From Superficieibacter electus (GTDB lineage Bacteria; Pseudomonadota; Gammaproteobacteria; Enterobacterales; Enterobacteriaceae): DNA of 64,000 nt. The DNA lies in contig NZ_PQGD01000020.1 of NCBI RefSeq assembly GCF_002915575.1, forward strand, positions 1 through 64,000, given 5' to 3'. The notes below the pieces were generated by a model, which saw nothing but the letters and a program-made list of their open reading frames with translations, did no database searches and was not told the origin of the DNA. The first letter of the stretch is position 1. Each line of letters starts with the position of its first letter. The position numbers were made by a program, and so were the translations under genes. Shown here piece after piece: positions 38,997 to 48,290 of this stretch.

Positions 38997-39745
38997 TGCC
39001 GACGCCGACGATCCTCAACGGTATAAATAATCCAGGAACGCTGCGTTTTTCTGCCGTGTACCACAACAACCTCGCTTTTGCCTGCGCGACAGCTAATCAC
39101 TCGCTTTTGATTAAGCAGCGTGAAGGCGTCCTTTTCACATGCGGTATCCAGCAGTAACTGCCCCGTCTGGTCGTCGTAAATATGATACCAGCACTCTTTC
39201 AATACTGGCGGTGGGGGCCGTTGGAATCTGCGTTTTACTTTTTCGGCTGCAAGGATAAGTGAGATGCCAAATGCGCCGAGGAGCGTTAATGACCAGAACG
39301 CGAAAGGAAAGAAAAAAAAGTCTTTGTGATAATCGAACCAGGGATCGCGGCAGAGCTTAATCATGGCTGGATTGCTTTTCACGTAATCGAGGCAAATGGT
39401 TTTGTTTTCGCCCGGATTATAGACAATATCCTGAAATTGCGCCGTTCGTTTACGGCCATTTACCTGATATTCCACGGTAAACGAGTAGTGATTGCTACAA
39501 TTAGCCGAGCGACCTCGCAGTTGACACAACCCTTTCTCTGCGGCTTGTTCCGGCGTGATGTAGTCCAGGTGGTAAATCTGCGCACTGGTCGGCACTGCGT
39601 GGCGTTGCATCTGTACTTCGTCGTAAATCACCCAACCGAGCCAAAGGCTAAAAATCACCAAAGCGACCTGATAACCTCTGACTAATACCTTCTCAAAGAG
39701 GGGCGTCGATGCCTGAATATCGTCTTTCGTTTTCCATTTTCTCAT
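38972..39745 (-). CDS. Membrane protein of unknown function, 257 aa
   Basis: Two transmembrane helices (about 24-44, QVALVIFSLWLGWVIYDEV, and 151-172, FFPFAFWSLTLLGAFGISLIL) enclose an extracytoplasmic domain with four cysteines (GLCQLRGRSANCSNHYSF ... TICLDYV ... KLCRDPWFDY). The segment VEYQVNGRKRTAQFQDIVYNPGE resembles DUF3592-like beta domains. A cytoplasmic C-terminal domain (ECWYHIYDDQTGQLLLDTACEKDAFTLLNQKRVISC) ends in a very basic tail. It is absent between purM and upp in E. coli. Confidence 0.65.
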   Translation of the reverse strand: MRKWKTKDDIQASTPLFEKVLVRGYQVALVIFSLWLGWVIYDEVQMQRHAVPTSAQIYHLDYITPEQAAEKGLCQLRGRSANCSNHYSFTVEYQVNGRKRTAQFQDIVYNPGENKTICLDYVKSNPAMIKLCRDPWFDYHKDFFFFPFAFWSLTLLGAFGISLILAAEKVKRRFQRPPPPVLKECWYHIYDDQTGQLLLDTACEKDAFTLLNQKRVISCRAGKSEVVVVHGRKTQRSWIIYTVEDRRRRHKKKKSSI

Positions 39746-39844
39746 GATGTGCGCATCCTGGCGCTAAAGCAGGCCAATGCTGAGAATCGTTAATCTATTC
39801 CCGCTAACCACTTCTATGCTTGATCAATATCAAACAAAAAAATA

Positions 39845-39888
39845 TTGTCGATCAAAAGAAAGGCGGTATAATCCGTCGATTTTTTTTG
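39845..39888 (+). promoter_or_regulatory. upp promoter with UTP-sensitive initial transcribed tract
   Basis: TTGTCG (39845-39850), 16-base spacer, TATAAT (39867-39872), then GATTTTTTTTG at 39878-39888. In E. coli upp the same G-A-eight-T start causes UTP-dependent reiterative transcription, so high UTP lowers expression. Confidence 0.75.
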
Positions 39889-39914
39889 TGGCTGCCCCTC
39901 AAAGGAGAAAGAGA

Positions 39915-40541
39915 ATGAAGATCGTTGAAGTGAAACACCCACTCGTCAAACACAAGCTGGGTCTGATGCGTGAGCAGGATGTCAGCACTAAACGCTTTCG
40001 CGAACTTGCCTCTGAAGTGGGTAGCCTGTTGACCTATGAAGCAACCGCCGATCTGGAAACCGAGAAAGTCACTATCGAAGGCTGGAACGGCCCGGTAGAA
40101 ATCGACCAGATCAAAGGTAAGAAAATCACTGTTGTGCCTATCCTGCGCGCCGGTCTCGGCATGATGGAAGGCGTACTGGAGAACGTGCCGAGCGCGCGTA
40201 TCAGCGTTGTCGGCATGTACCGTAACGAAGAAACCCTTGAGCCAGTACCGTATTTTCAGAAGCTGGTGTCCAACATTGATGAGCGTATGGCGCTGATTGT
40301 TGACCCGATGCTGGCGACCGGCGGTTCGGTAATTGCCACTATCGACCTGCTGAAAAACGCAGGCTGCACCAGTATTAAAGTGCTGGTTCTGGTCGCTGCG
40401 CCGGAAGGCATTGCCGCGCTGGAGAAAGCGCACCCCGACGTTGAACTGTATACCGCGTCCATTGACCAGGGGCTTAACGAGCACGGATACATTATTCCGG
40501 GCCTCGGCGATGCCGGCGACAAGCTCTTTGGTACGAAATAA
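39915..40541 (+). CDS. upp: Uracil phosphoribosyltransferase
   Basis: 208 aa (same as E. coli) from ATG 39915 after AAAGGAGAAAGAGA. The PRPP loop [10 protein letters not shown] and the C-terminal uracil site [18 protein letters not shown] are present. It converts uracil plus PRPP to UMP for pyrimidine salvage. It is co-transcribed with the permease uraA, with a hairpin between the two genes. Confidence 0.98.
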   Translation: MKIVEVKHPLVKHKLGLMREQDVSTKRFRELASEVGSLLTYEATADLETEKVTIEGWNGPVEIDQIKGKKITVVPILRAGLGMMEGVLENVPSARISVVGMYRNEETLEPVPYFQKLVSNIDERMALIVDPMLATGGSVIATIDLLKNAGCTSIKVLVLVAAPEGIAALEKAHPDVELYTASIDQGLNEHGYIIPGLGDAGDKLFGTK

Positions 40542-40551
40542 ATGAATAAAT

Positions 40552-40586
40552 AAAAAAAGCCGACTTTAAGAGTCGGCTTTTTTTTG
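40552..40586. terminator. Hairpin terminator/attenuator between upp and uraA
   Basis: AGCCGACT-TTAAG-AGTCGGCT with a seven-A run before and an eight-T run after, so it can act on both strands. It probably lowers uraA relative to upp. Confidence 0.8.
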
Positions 40587-40624
40587 AGTAAAACAATCCA
40601 CATACAACATTCAGAGGTAATACT

Positions 40625-41905
40625 ATGACGCGCCGTGCTATCGGGGTGAGTGAAAGACCGCCGCTTTTACAGACAATCCCGCTTAGTTTGCAGCACCTGT
40701 TTGCGATGTTTGGCGCAACAGTGCTGGTGCCTGTTTTATTTCATATTAACCCGGCTACCGTGCTGCTGTTTAATGGCGTCGGTACGCTGCTTTATCTCTT
40801 TATTTGTAAAGGCAAAATTCCGGCTTATCTCGGATCGAGTTTTGCGTTTATCTCGCCGGTGATGCTGCTTTTGCCGCTGGGCTATGAAGTGGCGCTTGGC
40901 GGCTTCATTATGTGCGGCGTGCTGTTTTGTCTGGTGTCATTTATTGTCAAAAAAGCCGGTTCTGGCTGGCTGGACGTGATGTTCCCACCTGCGGCGATGG
41001 GGGCCATTGTTGCAGTCATCGGTCTGGAACTCGCCGGTGTAGCGGCGAATATGGCGGGCTTGCTGCCGCCGGAAGGGCAATCTGCCGATAGCAAAACCAT
41101 TATTATCTCGCTGGTCACGCTGGCGGTGACGGTGTTTGGCTCCGTACTGTTTCGCGGTTTCCTGGCGATTATCCCGATCCTGATTGGGGTACTGGTGGGC
41201 TATGCGCTTTCCTTCGTGATGGGCATTGTCGATACCACGCCGATTGCTCAGGCCCACTGGTTTGCGCTGCCAACGTTCTATACGCCGCGCTTTGAGTGGT
41301 TTGCCATCTTTACTATTCTGCCAGCTGCGCTGGTGGTGATTGCCGAACACGTCGGGCATCTGGTGGTGACGGCTAACATTGTTAAAAAAGACCTGATTCG
41401 CGATCCGGGCCTGCACCGTTCGATGTTTGCCAACGGCCTGTCGACCATCGTTTCCGGTTTCTTTGGCTCCACGCCAAATACCACTTACGGTGAAAACATC
41501 GGGGTTATGGCCATTACCCTCGTCTACAGCACCTGGGTTATCGGCGGCGCGGCGATTATTGCCATTCTGCTTTCCTGCGTGGGTAAACTGGCGGCGGCGA
41601 TCCAGATTATCCCGCTGCCGGTGATGGGTGGCGTTTCGTTGCTGCTCTACGGCGTGATCGGCGCATCCGGTATCCGCGTGCTTATCGAATCAAAAGTGGA
41701 TTACAGTAAAGCGCAAAACCTGATCCTGACCTCGGTTATTCTGATCATCGGCGTCAGCGGTGCGAAGGTGCATATCGGTGCTGCTGAACTGAAAGGCATG
41801 GCGCTGGCAACCGTCGTTGGGGTTGCCCTGAGCCTGATCTTCAAGCTTATCAGCGTACTACGTCCGGAAGAAGTTGTGCTGGATGCTGTGGATAAAGACG
41901 CCTAA
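40625..41905 (+). CDS. uraA: Uracil permease (proton symporter)
   Basis: 426 aa (E. coli 429) with about 14 hydrophobic segments, as in the NCS2/NAT family. The signature IAEHVGHLVVTANIV (with the substrate-binding Glu) and GFFGSTPNTTYGENIGVMAIT (second essential Glu) are visible. It imports uracil at the inner membrane for Upp. It begins at ATG 40625 after CAGAGGTAATACT. Confidence 0.97.
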   Translation: MTRRAIGVSERPPLLQTIPLSLQHLFAMFGATVLVPVLFHINPATVLLFNGVGTLLYLFICKGKIPAYLGSSFAFISPVMLLLPLGYEVALGGFIMCGVLFCLVSFIVKKAGSGWLDVMFPPAAMGAIVAVIGLELAGVAANMAGLLPPEGQSADSKTIIISLVTLAVTVFGSVLFRGFLAIIPILIGVLVGYALSFVMGIVDTTPIAQAHWFALPTFYTPRFEWFAIFTILPAALVVIAEHVGHLVVTANIVKKDLIRDPGLHRSMFANGLSTIVSGFFGSTPNTTYGENIGVMAITLVYSTWVIGGAAIIAILLSCVGKLAAAIQIIPLPVMGGVSLLLYGVIGASGIRVLIESKVDYSKAQNLILTSVILIIGVSGAKVHIGAAELKGMALATVVGVALSLIFKLISVLRPEEVVLDAVDKDA

Positions 41906-41922
41906 TCCGCGCGATCGTACTG

Positions 41923-41942
41923 CCGGGTGGCGATCCACCCGG
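41923..41942 (+). terminator. Hairpin after uraA
   Basis: CCGGGTGG-CGAT-CCACCCGG, eight base pairs, with only a short T-poor tail; probable transcript 3' end of upp-uraA. Confidence 0.55.
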
Positions 41943-42005
41943 TTCTCAGACCGCTATTTTGTGATAAACTCAGGGCGATTTTTGTAAGCTCAGACCGAGG
42001 TCCAT

Positions 42006-42707
42006 CTGAACACACCGGCGCAGCTCTCACTGCCACTCTATCTTCCTGACGACGAAACCTTTGCCAGTTTCTGGCCGGGTGATAACCCCTCTTTGCTGGC
42101 CGCATTGCAAAATGTGCTGCGCCAGGAGCACAGCGGCTATATCTATATCTGGTCCCGGGAAGGGGCGGGGCGCAGTCATTTGTTGCATGCAGCCTGCGCC
42201 GAACTGTCCCAGCGTGGTGATGCGGTAGGTTATGTGCCGCTGGATAAACGCACCTGGTTTGTGCCGGAAGTGCTCGAAGGGATGGAGCAGCTTTCGCTGG
42301 TATGCATCGATAATATCGAATGCATTGCCGGGGATGAGCCGTGGGAAATGGCAATGTTTAATCTCTATAATCGCATCCTGGAATCGGGTAAAACCCGGCT
42401 GCTAATCACCGGCGATCGCCCACCGCGTCAGCTTAACCTGGGTCTTCCGGACCTGGCGTCACGTCTCGACTGGGGGCAAATTTATAAACTTCAGCCGTTG
42501 TCGGACGAAGACAAGCTGCAGGCGCTGCAACTGCGCGCGCGCCAGCGAGGGTTTGAGATGCCGGAAGACGTGTGCCGTTTCCTGTTAAAACGGCTGGACC
42601 GGGAAATGCGCACGTTGTTCATGACGCTCGATCAGCTTGATCGCGCGTCGATTACCGCGCAGCGCAAGCTGACTATCCCGTTTGTAAAAGATATTCTCGG
42701 CCTGTAA
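42006..42707 (+). CDS. hda: DnaA inactivator Hda (AAA+ protein)
   Basis: 233 aa when started at CTG 42006 ([26 protein letters not shown]), the start described for E. coli hda; the first ATG (42093) would delete the clamp-binding motif QLSLPL. AAA+ features are [14 protein letters not shown] (Walker A) and [13 protein letters not shown] (Walker B). With the loaded sliding clamp, Hda stimulates ATP hydrolysis by DnaA and prevents re-initiation of replication. CTG start and weak initiation are expected to keep its level low. Confidence 0.95.
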   Translation: MNTPAQLSLPLYLPDDETFASFWPGDNPSLLAALQNVLRQEHSGYIYIWSREGAGRSHLLHAACAELSQRGDAVGYVPLDKRTWFVPEVLEGMEQLSLVCIDNIECIAGDEPWEMAMFNLYNRILESGKTRLLITGDRPPRQLNLGLPDLASRLDWGQIYKLQPLSDEDKLQALQLRARQRGFEMPEDVCRFLLKRLDREMRTLFMTLDQLDRASITAQRKLTIPFVKDILGL

Positions 42708-42722
42708 CCCGGCCCCGGCCAA

Positions 42723-43025
42723 TTAATGCTGGCAGTGCGAAAGCTGCGCGTCAGTCAGGCCGGTCATGTCCATCACCAGCGAGCGGCTAAGCCCTTTTTG
42801 CAGCATTAATTGCGCGATCCGTAGGGCCTCTTCCTGCTTCCCTTCAATTTTTCCTTCCAGATGCCCTTCATAATGCCCGCGTTCACGCCCCTTCTGCTCC
42901 AGATATTCTGCAATGGTCATTAGCGTCTCCTTATGTTCCGCCGAGCGATGAGCCAGTTGACGAATAAACGTTTCTGGATCGCGGCTATTACCGGCTTGCA
43001 CCATATAATTCAGCAGCGTTTTCAA
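42723..43025 (-). pseudogene. Remnant of Rpn-family nuclease gene (C-terminal third)
   Basis: The frame encodes LKTLLNYMVQAGNSRDPETFIRQLAHRSAEHKETLMTIAEYLEQKG and a C-terminal helix ending in LVMDMTGLTDAQLSHCQH, the end of Rpn/YhgA-like transposase_31 nucleases (usually about 300 aa). The catalytic PD-(D/E)XK part is missing because arsC lies immediately upstream. Inside it, ATG 42920 is preceded by AAGGAGACGCTA, an ideal ribosome-binding site, and would yield a 65-aa protein equal to the intragenic small Rpn product. Confidence 0.7.
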
Positions 43026-43054
43026 TGGATTATTGAATAATTCTGCAGAAAATC

Positions 43055-43414
43055 TCAGTTTACGATTTCCAGCACCTGCTCCGGCGGTCGGCCAATCCGC
43101 GCCTGACCGTTCTTAACCACAATCGGACGTTCAATCAGTGCGGGATTTTCCACCATCGCCTGGATCAGTTCCTGCTGGCTGAGGTGCGCGTCGGCCAGAT
43201 TTAACGAGCGGTAGAGATCATCTTTCTGGCGCATCAGTTCGCGTGCGTCGGTCATTCCCAGCATCTGCAATAACTCGCTAAGCGTGGCGGCGTCTGGCGG
43301 CATGTCCAGATAAAGCACAACCTCTGGATCAATACCGTTAGATTTCAGCAGGCTCAGGGTGTCGCGGCTTTTGGAGCAGCGAGGGTTATGATAAATCGTT
43401 ACCGTGTCGGACAT
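43055..43414 (-). CDS. yfgD: ArsC-family glutaredoxin-dependent reductase-like protein YfgD
   Basis: 119 aa (E. coli YfgD 119). Thioredoxin-like fold with Cys12 in IYHNPRCSKSRDTL and the ERPIVVKNGQARIGRPPEQVLEI end. The family includes arsenate reductases, but this chromosomal member has no ars operon beside it and its physiological substrate is not known. It follows bepA by nine bases, consistent with a bepA-yfgD operon. Confidence 0.9.
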   Translation of the reverse strand: MSDTVTIYHNPRCSKSRDTLSLLKSNGIDPEVVLYLDMPPDAATLSELLQMLGMTDARELMRQKDDLYRSLNLADAHLSQQELIQAMVENPALIERPIVVKNGQARIGRPPEQVLEIVN

Positions 43415-43423
43415 GACAACTCC

Positions 43424-44887
43424 TTACATTTTTTCATACGGGCGGAAGCGTTGTTGCAGCGTGCGTAGCTGGTCGATACGCGCATCATAACGCGACTGTT
43501 CCTGACTACCGAGTTTAACCTGGGCGCTGGCGCTGCTGAGCAGCGTAATGGCCTGGTCGAGACGACCCAGCAGCGCCTGGCCTTCTGCCCGCGCGGCCAG
43601 TTCACGATCGCGATGGCCGTTAGCGGCTTCTGCCTGTGCCAGAAGGTCCCAGCCGTTAGGATCGTCTTTGTAGGTAAACGTATAACGATTCAGAATGGTC
43701 GCAGCTTCATTCGTCTGGCCTGCCTGCACGTACGCGTTGGCGAGGTTAAGCTGTAACACCGGATTAGTGCGGATTTCGCGCGCAGCCTTCAGGCGAGCGA
43801 TGGCGTCAGCGTTCTTCTTCTGACCCAAATCAATATCGGTGGCAAGATCAAGGTACCAGGCGTTATTCGGTTCGGCTTTCAGCAGCGGCTGTAGGGTCTG
43901 GCTGGCTTCAGCAAAGCGGCCAGCCTCCATTGCCTGTAGCGCGCGGCCATACTGCGCGGCGTGCTGCTCACGAATATTGCCCTTCGCCCAGCTATCAAGC
44001 ATATCGCTGGTGAGCTGGTTACGTCCGGAATTGTACATTCCCAGCGCACGCACCTTCGCCAGATAAAAAGCGGCTGAAGACTGAACGACCACGACAGGCA
44101 TCTGATTGGCGCGGTTGCGGGCATCTGACAGACGGCTTTCCGGCAGGGGGTGGGTAAGCAAAATTTCCGGCGGGCGGGAGGAGTAGCGAGCTTGATCCAG
44201 CAATTTCTCGAGAAAACCGGGCATCGCCTGCGGATCAAATCCGGAGCGTTGCAGCACCTGAATGCCGATGCGGTCGGCTTCCTGCTCGTTTTGCTGGGTG
44301 AAGGTAATGATGCCCTGACGTGAGCCAGCCAGCGTCCCGGTCAGCGCGGCCATCCCCGCCTGCGGACTGGCCATCGCCAGCAGGATAGACCCCAGCGTCC
44401 CCGCCCAGGTCAGCGGCGCGCTGTTTTTTTGATCTTCCATCGCGCGCGCCAGGTGGCGCTGGGTGACGTGGGAGATTTCGTGCGCCATGACTGACGCCAG
44501 TTGACTTTCGTTGTCAGCATAGCGGAAGAGGGCGGAATGGAGCACCACGTTGCCGCCAAAGAAGGCGAAGGCGTTAATTTCGTCGTTATTAATCAGATAA
44601 AAGTGGAACGGCGTACGCACGGAGTTGGCGTGGGCCACCAGTCGCATACCCAGAGAATTAATATACTGGACCAGCAATGGGTCGTTGATAAGCGGTGCGC
44701 TGCCACGCAGCTGGCGAACATAATAATCCCCCATTTGCATTTCCTGCGCAATGGAGAGCGTGCTTCCTGCCGAGGTGCCCATATCTGGCAGTGTATCTGC
44801 CGGATCGGCCCAGGCTGGCAGCGTTTGTCCCAGTGCCAGCGTTACGATAAGGGTTGCCATCAGCGTTTTCTTCAACTGCCTGAACAT
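43424..44887 (-). CDS. bepA: Periplasmic metalloprotease/chaperone BepA
   Basis: 487 aa from ATG 44887 ([27 protein letters not shown]), the E. coli length, with a signal peptide cleaved after AWA. The M48 zinc motif is AHEISH, with the third ligand in EQEADR. C-terminal TPR repeats run from about residue 300. BepA helps LptD assembly and degrades stalled outer-membrane proteins; it is part of the sigma-E regulon in E. coli. Confidence 0.96.
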   Translation of the reverse strand: MFRQLKKTLMATLIVTLALGQTLPAWADPADTLPDMGTSAGSTLSIAQEMQMGDYYVRQLRGSAPLINDPLLVQYINSLGMRLVAHANSVRTPFHFYLINNDEINAFAFFGGNVVLHSALFRYADNESQLASVMAHEISHVTQRHLARAMEDQKNSAPLTWAGTLGSILLAMASPQAGMAALTGTLAGSRQGIITFTQQNEQEADRIGIQVLQRSGFDPQAMPGFLEKLLDQARYSSRPPEILLTHPLPESRLSDARNRANQMPVVVVQSSAAFYLAKVRALGMYNSGRNQLTSDMLDSWAKGNIREQHAAQYGRALQAMEAGRFAEASQTLQPLLKAEPNNAWYLDLATDIDLGQKKNADAIARLKAAREIRTNPVLQLNLANAYVQAGQTNEAATILNRYTFTYKDDPNGWDLLAQAEAANGHRDRELAARAEGQALLGRLDQAITLLSSASAQVKLGSQEQSRYDARIDQLRTLQQRFRPYEKM

Positions 44888-45104
44888 AACCTCATTCCTG
44901 TTATCTGAATTTGCCAGTTTGACCCGCAATGTCGCCTAATGTTCCACCGCCAGGTGAGCTGCGAGTGTAGCCGCCTGCCAGCGTAAAGAAAAGGTGATTG
45001 CAGTATGTTAATGTTTCCCTGATAGCACCTAAAAAGCGAAGTCTTTTTTGTGACAGTTAGATACAATTCCCGTTATTGCTCCGGTCACACGCAGGGAAGG
45101 TTTT

Positions 45105-46166
45105 ATGCTTGAAATGTTAATGCAGTGGTATCGCCGTCGTTTTAGCGATCCGGAGGCGATTGCGCTGCTGGTCATTCTGCTGGCCGGTTTCTGTATCCTT
45201 TTTTTCTTCAGCGGCTTGCTGGCACCATTACTGGTTGCCATTGTGCTGGCTTATCTGCTCGAATGGCCTACCGCCCGATTGCAGCGCATCGGCTGCTCCC
45301 GAAGCTGGGCCGCCTCCGTTGTGCTGGTGCTGTTTGTTAGTATTCTTATGCTGATGGCGCTGGTGGTCTTTCCCGTTGCCTGGCAGCAGGGCATTTACCT
45401 CATCCGCGATATGCCAGGCATGCTAAACAAGCTGTCGGATTATGCCGCGACCCTGCCGCGGCGCTACCCGGCGTTAATGGATGCCGGCATCATTGATGCA
45501 ATGGCGGAAAACATGCGTACACGGATGCTGTCGCTTGGCGACTCGGTGGTGAAGTATTCACTCGCGTCGCTGGTGGGTTTGCTGACCATCGCCGTGTACC
45601 TGGTGCTGGTGCCGCTGATGGTCTTTTTCCTTGTCAAAGACAAAGAGCAAATGCTTAACGCGGTACGGCGTATACTGCCGCGCAACCGCGGACTGGCAGG
45701 GCAGGTCTGGAAAGAAATGAATCAGCAGATCACCAATTATATTCGCGGCAAAGTGGTAGAGATGATCGTGGTCGGCGTGGCGACCTGGATTGGTTTTATT
45801 CTGTTTGGCCTCAATTACTCGCTGCTGCTGGCGGTACTGGTAGGATTCTCGGTACTCATCCCCTATATCGGCGCGTTTGTTGTTACCATTCCCGTCGTCT
45901 GCGTGGCGCTTTTTCAGTTTGGCCTCGGCACCGAGTTCTGGAGCTGTTTTGTTGTTTATTTGGTGATTCAGGGACTGGATGGCAACTTACTGGTACCCGT
46001 GCTGTTCTCGGAAGCCGTGAACCTGCATCCGCTGGTCATTATTTTGTCAGTGGTGATTTTCGGCGGGCTGTGGGGATTTTGGGGCGTCTTCTTTGCTATT
46101 CCGCTGGCCACGCTGATTAAAGCCGTAATGCATGCCTGGCCTGATGGGCTATCGCTTGAAGAGTAA
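45105..46166 (+). CDS. perM: AI-2E family transporter-like permease PerM
   Basis: 353 aa (E. coli 353) with about eight transmembrane helices, the AI-2E/PerM family pattern (LAPLLVAIVLAYLLEWPTARLQRIG ... VIQGLDGNLLVPVLFSEAVNLHPLVIILSVVIFGGLWGFWGVFFAIPLATLIKAV). The substrate is not established. It is divergent from bepA and convergent with bcp. Confidence 0.93.
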   Translation: MLEMLMQWYRRRFSDPEAIALLVILLAGFCILFFFSGLLAPLLVAIVLAYLLEWPTARLQRIGCSRSWAASVVLVLFVSILMLMALVVFPVAWQQGIYLIRDMPGMLNKLSDYAATLPRRYPALMDAGIIDAMAENMRTRMLSLGDSVVKYSLASLVGLLTIAVYLVLVPLMVFFLVKDKEQMLNAVRRILPRNRGLAGQVWKEMNQQITNYIRGKVVEMIVVGVATWIGFILFGLNYSLLLAVLVGFSVLIPYIGAFVVTIPVVCVALFQFGLGTEFWSCFVVYLVIQGLDGNLLVPVLFSEAVNLHPLVIILSVVIFGGLWGFWGVFFAIPLATLIKAVMHAWPDGLSLEE

Positions 46167-46171
46167 ATGAA

Positions 46172-46196
46172 GCGGCCTGTGCAGATGCAAGGCCGC
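46172..46196. terminator. Shared hairpin between perM and bcp
   Basis: GCGGCC/GGCCGC stem with a 13-base loop between the convergent gene ends; T tracts are poor, so efficiency is uncertain. Confidence 0.5.
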
Positions 46197-46207
46197 ATAA
46201 TGCAGGA

Positions 46208-46678
46208 TCAGGCGTTGGCTTTCACCCACGCCAGGACGATGTCATGGTGATTGCTGGTTTTGAAATCATCAAAAACATGCTCAATTTTACCGTCAGCATC
46301 AACCAAAAAGCTGATACGGTGAATGCCGTCATAGGTTTTACCCATAAACGATTTTTCTCCCCAGACCCCGAATTGTTCGCATACCTGGTGGTCTTCATCG
46401 GAAAGTAGCGTAAAGTTCAGCAACTCTTTTTCGGCAAAACGTGACAGCTTTTCTGGTTTATCCGTGCTGATGCCCAGCACATCCACACCCGCATTCTTCA
46501 AATCATCCATATTATCGCGCAAACCGCAGGCCTGTACGGTGCAGCCTGGGGTCATGGCTTTCGGGTAAAAATAAACCAACACTCGCTGCCCCTGGAAGTC
46601 GGCCAAATTTACTTGTTCACCGTCTTGATCGGGCAAGCTAAATTTCGGTGCAATATCACCGGCTTTCAGTGGATTCAT
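46208..46678 (-). CDS. bcp: Thiol peroxidase Bcp (peroxiredoxin Q)
   Basis: 156 aa from ATG 46678. Peroxidatic Cys46 in TPGCTVQAC and resolving Cys51 five residues later mark the atypical two-Cys BCP class. It reduces hydroperoxides with thioredoxin or glutaredoxin in the cytoplasm. Its start lies three bases after the gcvR stop, so the two genes are co-transcribed. Confidence 0.97.
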   Translation of the reverse strand: MNPLKAGDIAPKFSLPDQDGEQVNLADFQGQRVLVYFYPKAMTPGCTVQACGLRDNMDDLKNAGVDVLGISTDKPEKLSRFAEKELLNFTLLSDEDHQVCEQFGVWGEKSFMGKTYDGIHRISFLVDADGKIEHVFDDFKTSNHHDIVLAWVKANA

Positions 46679-46680
46679 CA

Positions 46681-47250
46681 CTACACTCCATTCTGTTCAT
46701 CATGCTGTGAATAATTGACGATGTTTATACTGCCTTGTGCATTCAATTCTGTACATAGTGCTTTAAACGCCTGCTCAAAAAGTGATGCGTCCTGTGAGGC
46801 GGGACTATGGGCTGTGATCTGAATAAACAACTGCGGAACAACGTTCTCATTACCGGGCTGAGTACGCGATACCAGTTCGGCAATATTCATCTCGTGAGTA
46901 TAAAACAGGGTGGTGAAGCGCTCAATGAGATGCGGAGAATCGGCAACTTCTACCTGAACCCAAACCATAGACGGCGTTGCCGGGCGCAGATGAGCCTTGG
47001 TGCGCTTCATGACGATCAATAAATCCAGCTCAGCGCCTTTCAGCGGCAGCGTCGATTCGATAAGCGTTATGGCGTTCCAGCTGCCGGAAAGCAGCATAAT
47101 AAAAGTGAATTCATCGCCGAGCATGGCCAGGCGACTGTCTTCGATATTACAACCGCAACTACTGACGTGACGGGTGATCGTATTCACGATTCCTGGGCGG
47201 TCAGCCCCCAGCGCTGTGATAACCAGATAGTGTTGAGATGACGCTGTCAA
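46681..47250 (-). CDS. gcvR: Glycine cleavage system repressor GcvR
   Basis: I start at TTG 47250 because AGGAAGAACAGGT precedes it at good distance and the protein (TASSQHYLVITALGADRPGIVNTITRHVSSCGCNIEDSRLAMLG) then begins like E. coli GcvR (190 aa); ATG 47283 is an alternative. Two ACT domains are visible. GcvR binds GcvA and, without glycine, prevents activation of gcvTHP. Confidence 0.9.
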   Translation of the reverse strand: MTASSQHYLVITALGADRPGIVNTITRHVSSCGCNIEDSRLAMLGDEFTFIMLLSGSWNAITLIESTLPLKGAELDLLIVMKRTKAHLRPATPSMVWVQVEVADSPHLIERFTTLFYTHEMNIAELVSRTQPGNENVVPQLFIQITAHSPASQDASLFEQAFKALCTELNAQGSINIVNYSQHDEQNGV

Positions 47251-47395
47251 ACCTGTTCTTCCTGTCAGAGGTAGGGTAATCATTAGGAAAGCACAAAAAA
47301 AACCGTCATACAACAGCCTCAAAGGCCTGAGTCTCTTGCTTTTATTGCGTTACCAAACGTACCATTAAGGTTCTTGTCAGCACAGAGGATGACCC

Positions 47396-48274
47396 ATGTT
47401 CACGGGAAGTATTGTAGCGCTTGTCACACCGATGGATGAAAAAGGTAAAGTCTGCCGGTCAAGCCTGAAAAAACTGATTGATTATCATGTGGATAACGGA
47501 ACGTCAGCAATAGTTTCCGTCGGCACCACGGGTGAGTCAGCCACGCTGAGCCACGATGAGCATGGCGATGTAGTGATGATGACGCTGGAGCTTGCCGATG
47601 GGCGCATCCCTGTTATCGCCGGAACGGGAGCCAATGCAACCGCAGAGGCGATTAGCCTGACCCAGCGCTTTAATAACAGCGGCATCGTGGGTTGCTTAAC
47701 CGTCACGCCGTACTATAACCGTCCTACGCAGGAAGGTCTGTTCCAGCATTTCAAAGCCATTGCGGAACATACTGACCTGCCGCAAATCCTGTATAATGTG
47801 CCTTCCCGTACCGGGTGCGATATGCTGCCCGAAACCGTAGGCCGGCTGTCAAAAATAAAAAATATTGTCGGTATTAAGGAAGCGACAGGGAACTTAAGTC
47901 GTGTTCATCAGATCAAAGAGCTGGTTTCAGATGACTTTGTGCTGCTGAGCGGCGATGATGCGACTGCCATGGATTTCATGCAGCTTGGCGGGCATGGTGT
48001 TATTTCGGTGACGACTAACGTTGCAGCACGTGATATGGCTGAAATGTGCAAACTGGCGGCAGAAGGGCAGTTTGCTGAGGCTCGCGTCATTAATCAGCGC
48101 CTGATGCCGTTACACACTAAATTATTTGTCGAACCCAATCCGATCCCAGTGAAATGGGCCTGTAAGGAATTGGGACTTGTAGCGACCGATACGATGCGCC
48201 TGCCAATGACGCCGATTACCGACCATGGTCGTGACATCGTCAGGGCAGCGCTGAAGCATGCCGGATTGCTGTAA
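47396..48274 (+). CDS. dapA: 4-hydroxy-tetrahydrodipicolinate synthase
   Basis: 292 aa, TIM-barrel class I aldolase. Schiff-base Lys161 in VGIKEATGN, Tyr133 in [10 protein letters not shown], and Thr44 in VGTTGES form the active site. It condenses pyruvate and aspartate semialdehyde, the first committed step to lysine and diaminopimelate. It is followed 16 bases later by bamC, as in E. coli. Confidence 0.98.
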   Translation: MFTGSIVALVTPMDEKGKVCRSSLKKLIDYHVDNGTSAIVSVGTTGESATLSHDEHGDVVMMTLELADGRIPVIAGTGANATAEAISLTQRFNNSGIVGCLTVTPYYNRPTQEGLFQHFKAIAEHTDLPQILYNVPSRTGCDMLPETVGRLSKIKNIVGIKEATGNLSRVHQIKELVSDDFVLLSGDDATAMDFMQLGGHGVISVTTNVAARDMAEMCKLAAEGQFAEARVINQRLMPLHTKLFVEPNPIPVKWACKELGLVATDTMRLPMTPITDHGRDIVRAALKHAGLL

Positions 48275-48290
48275 AGTTTAGGGAGATTTG

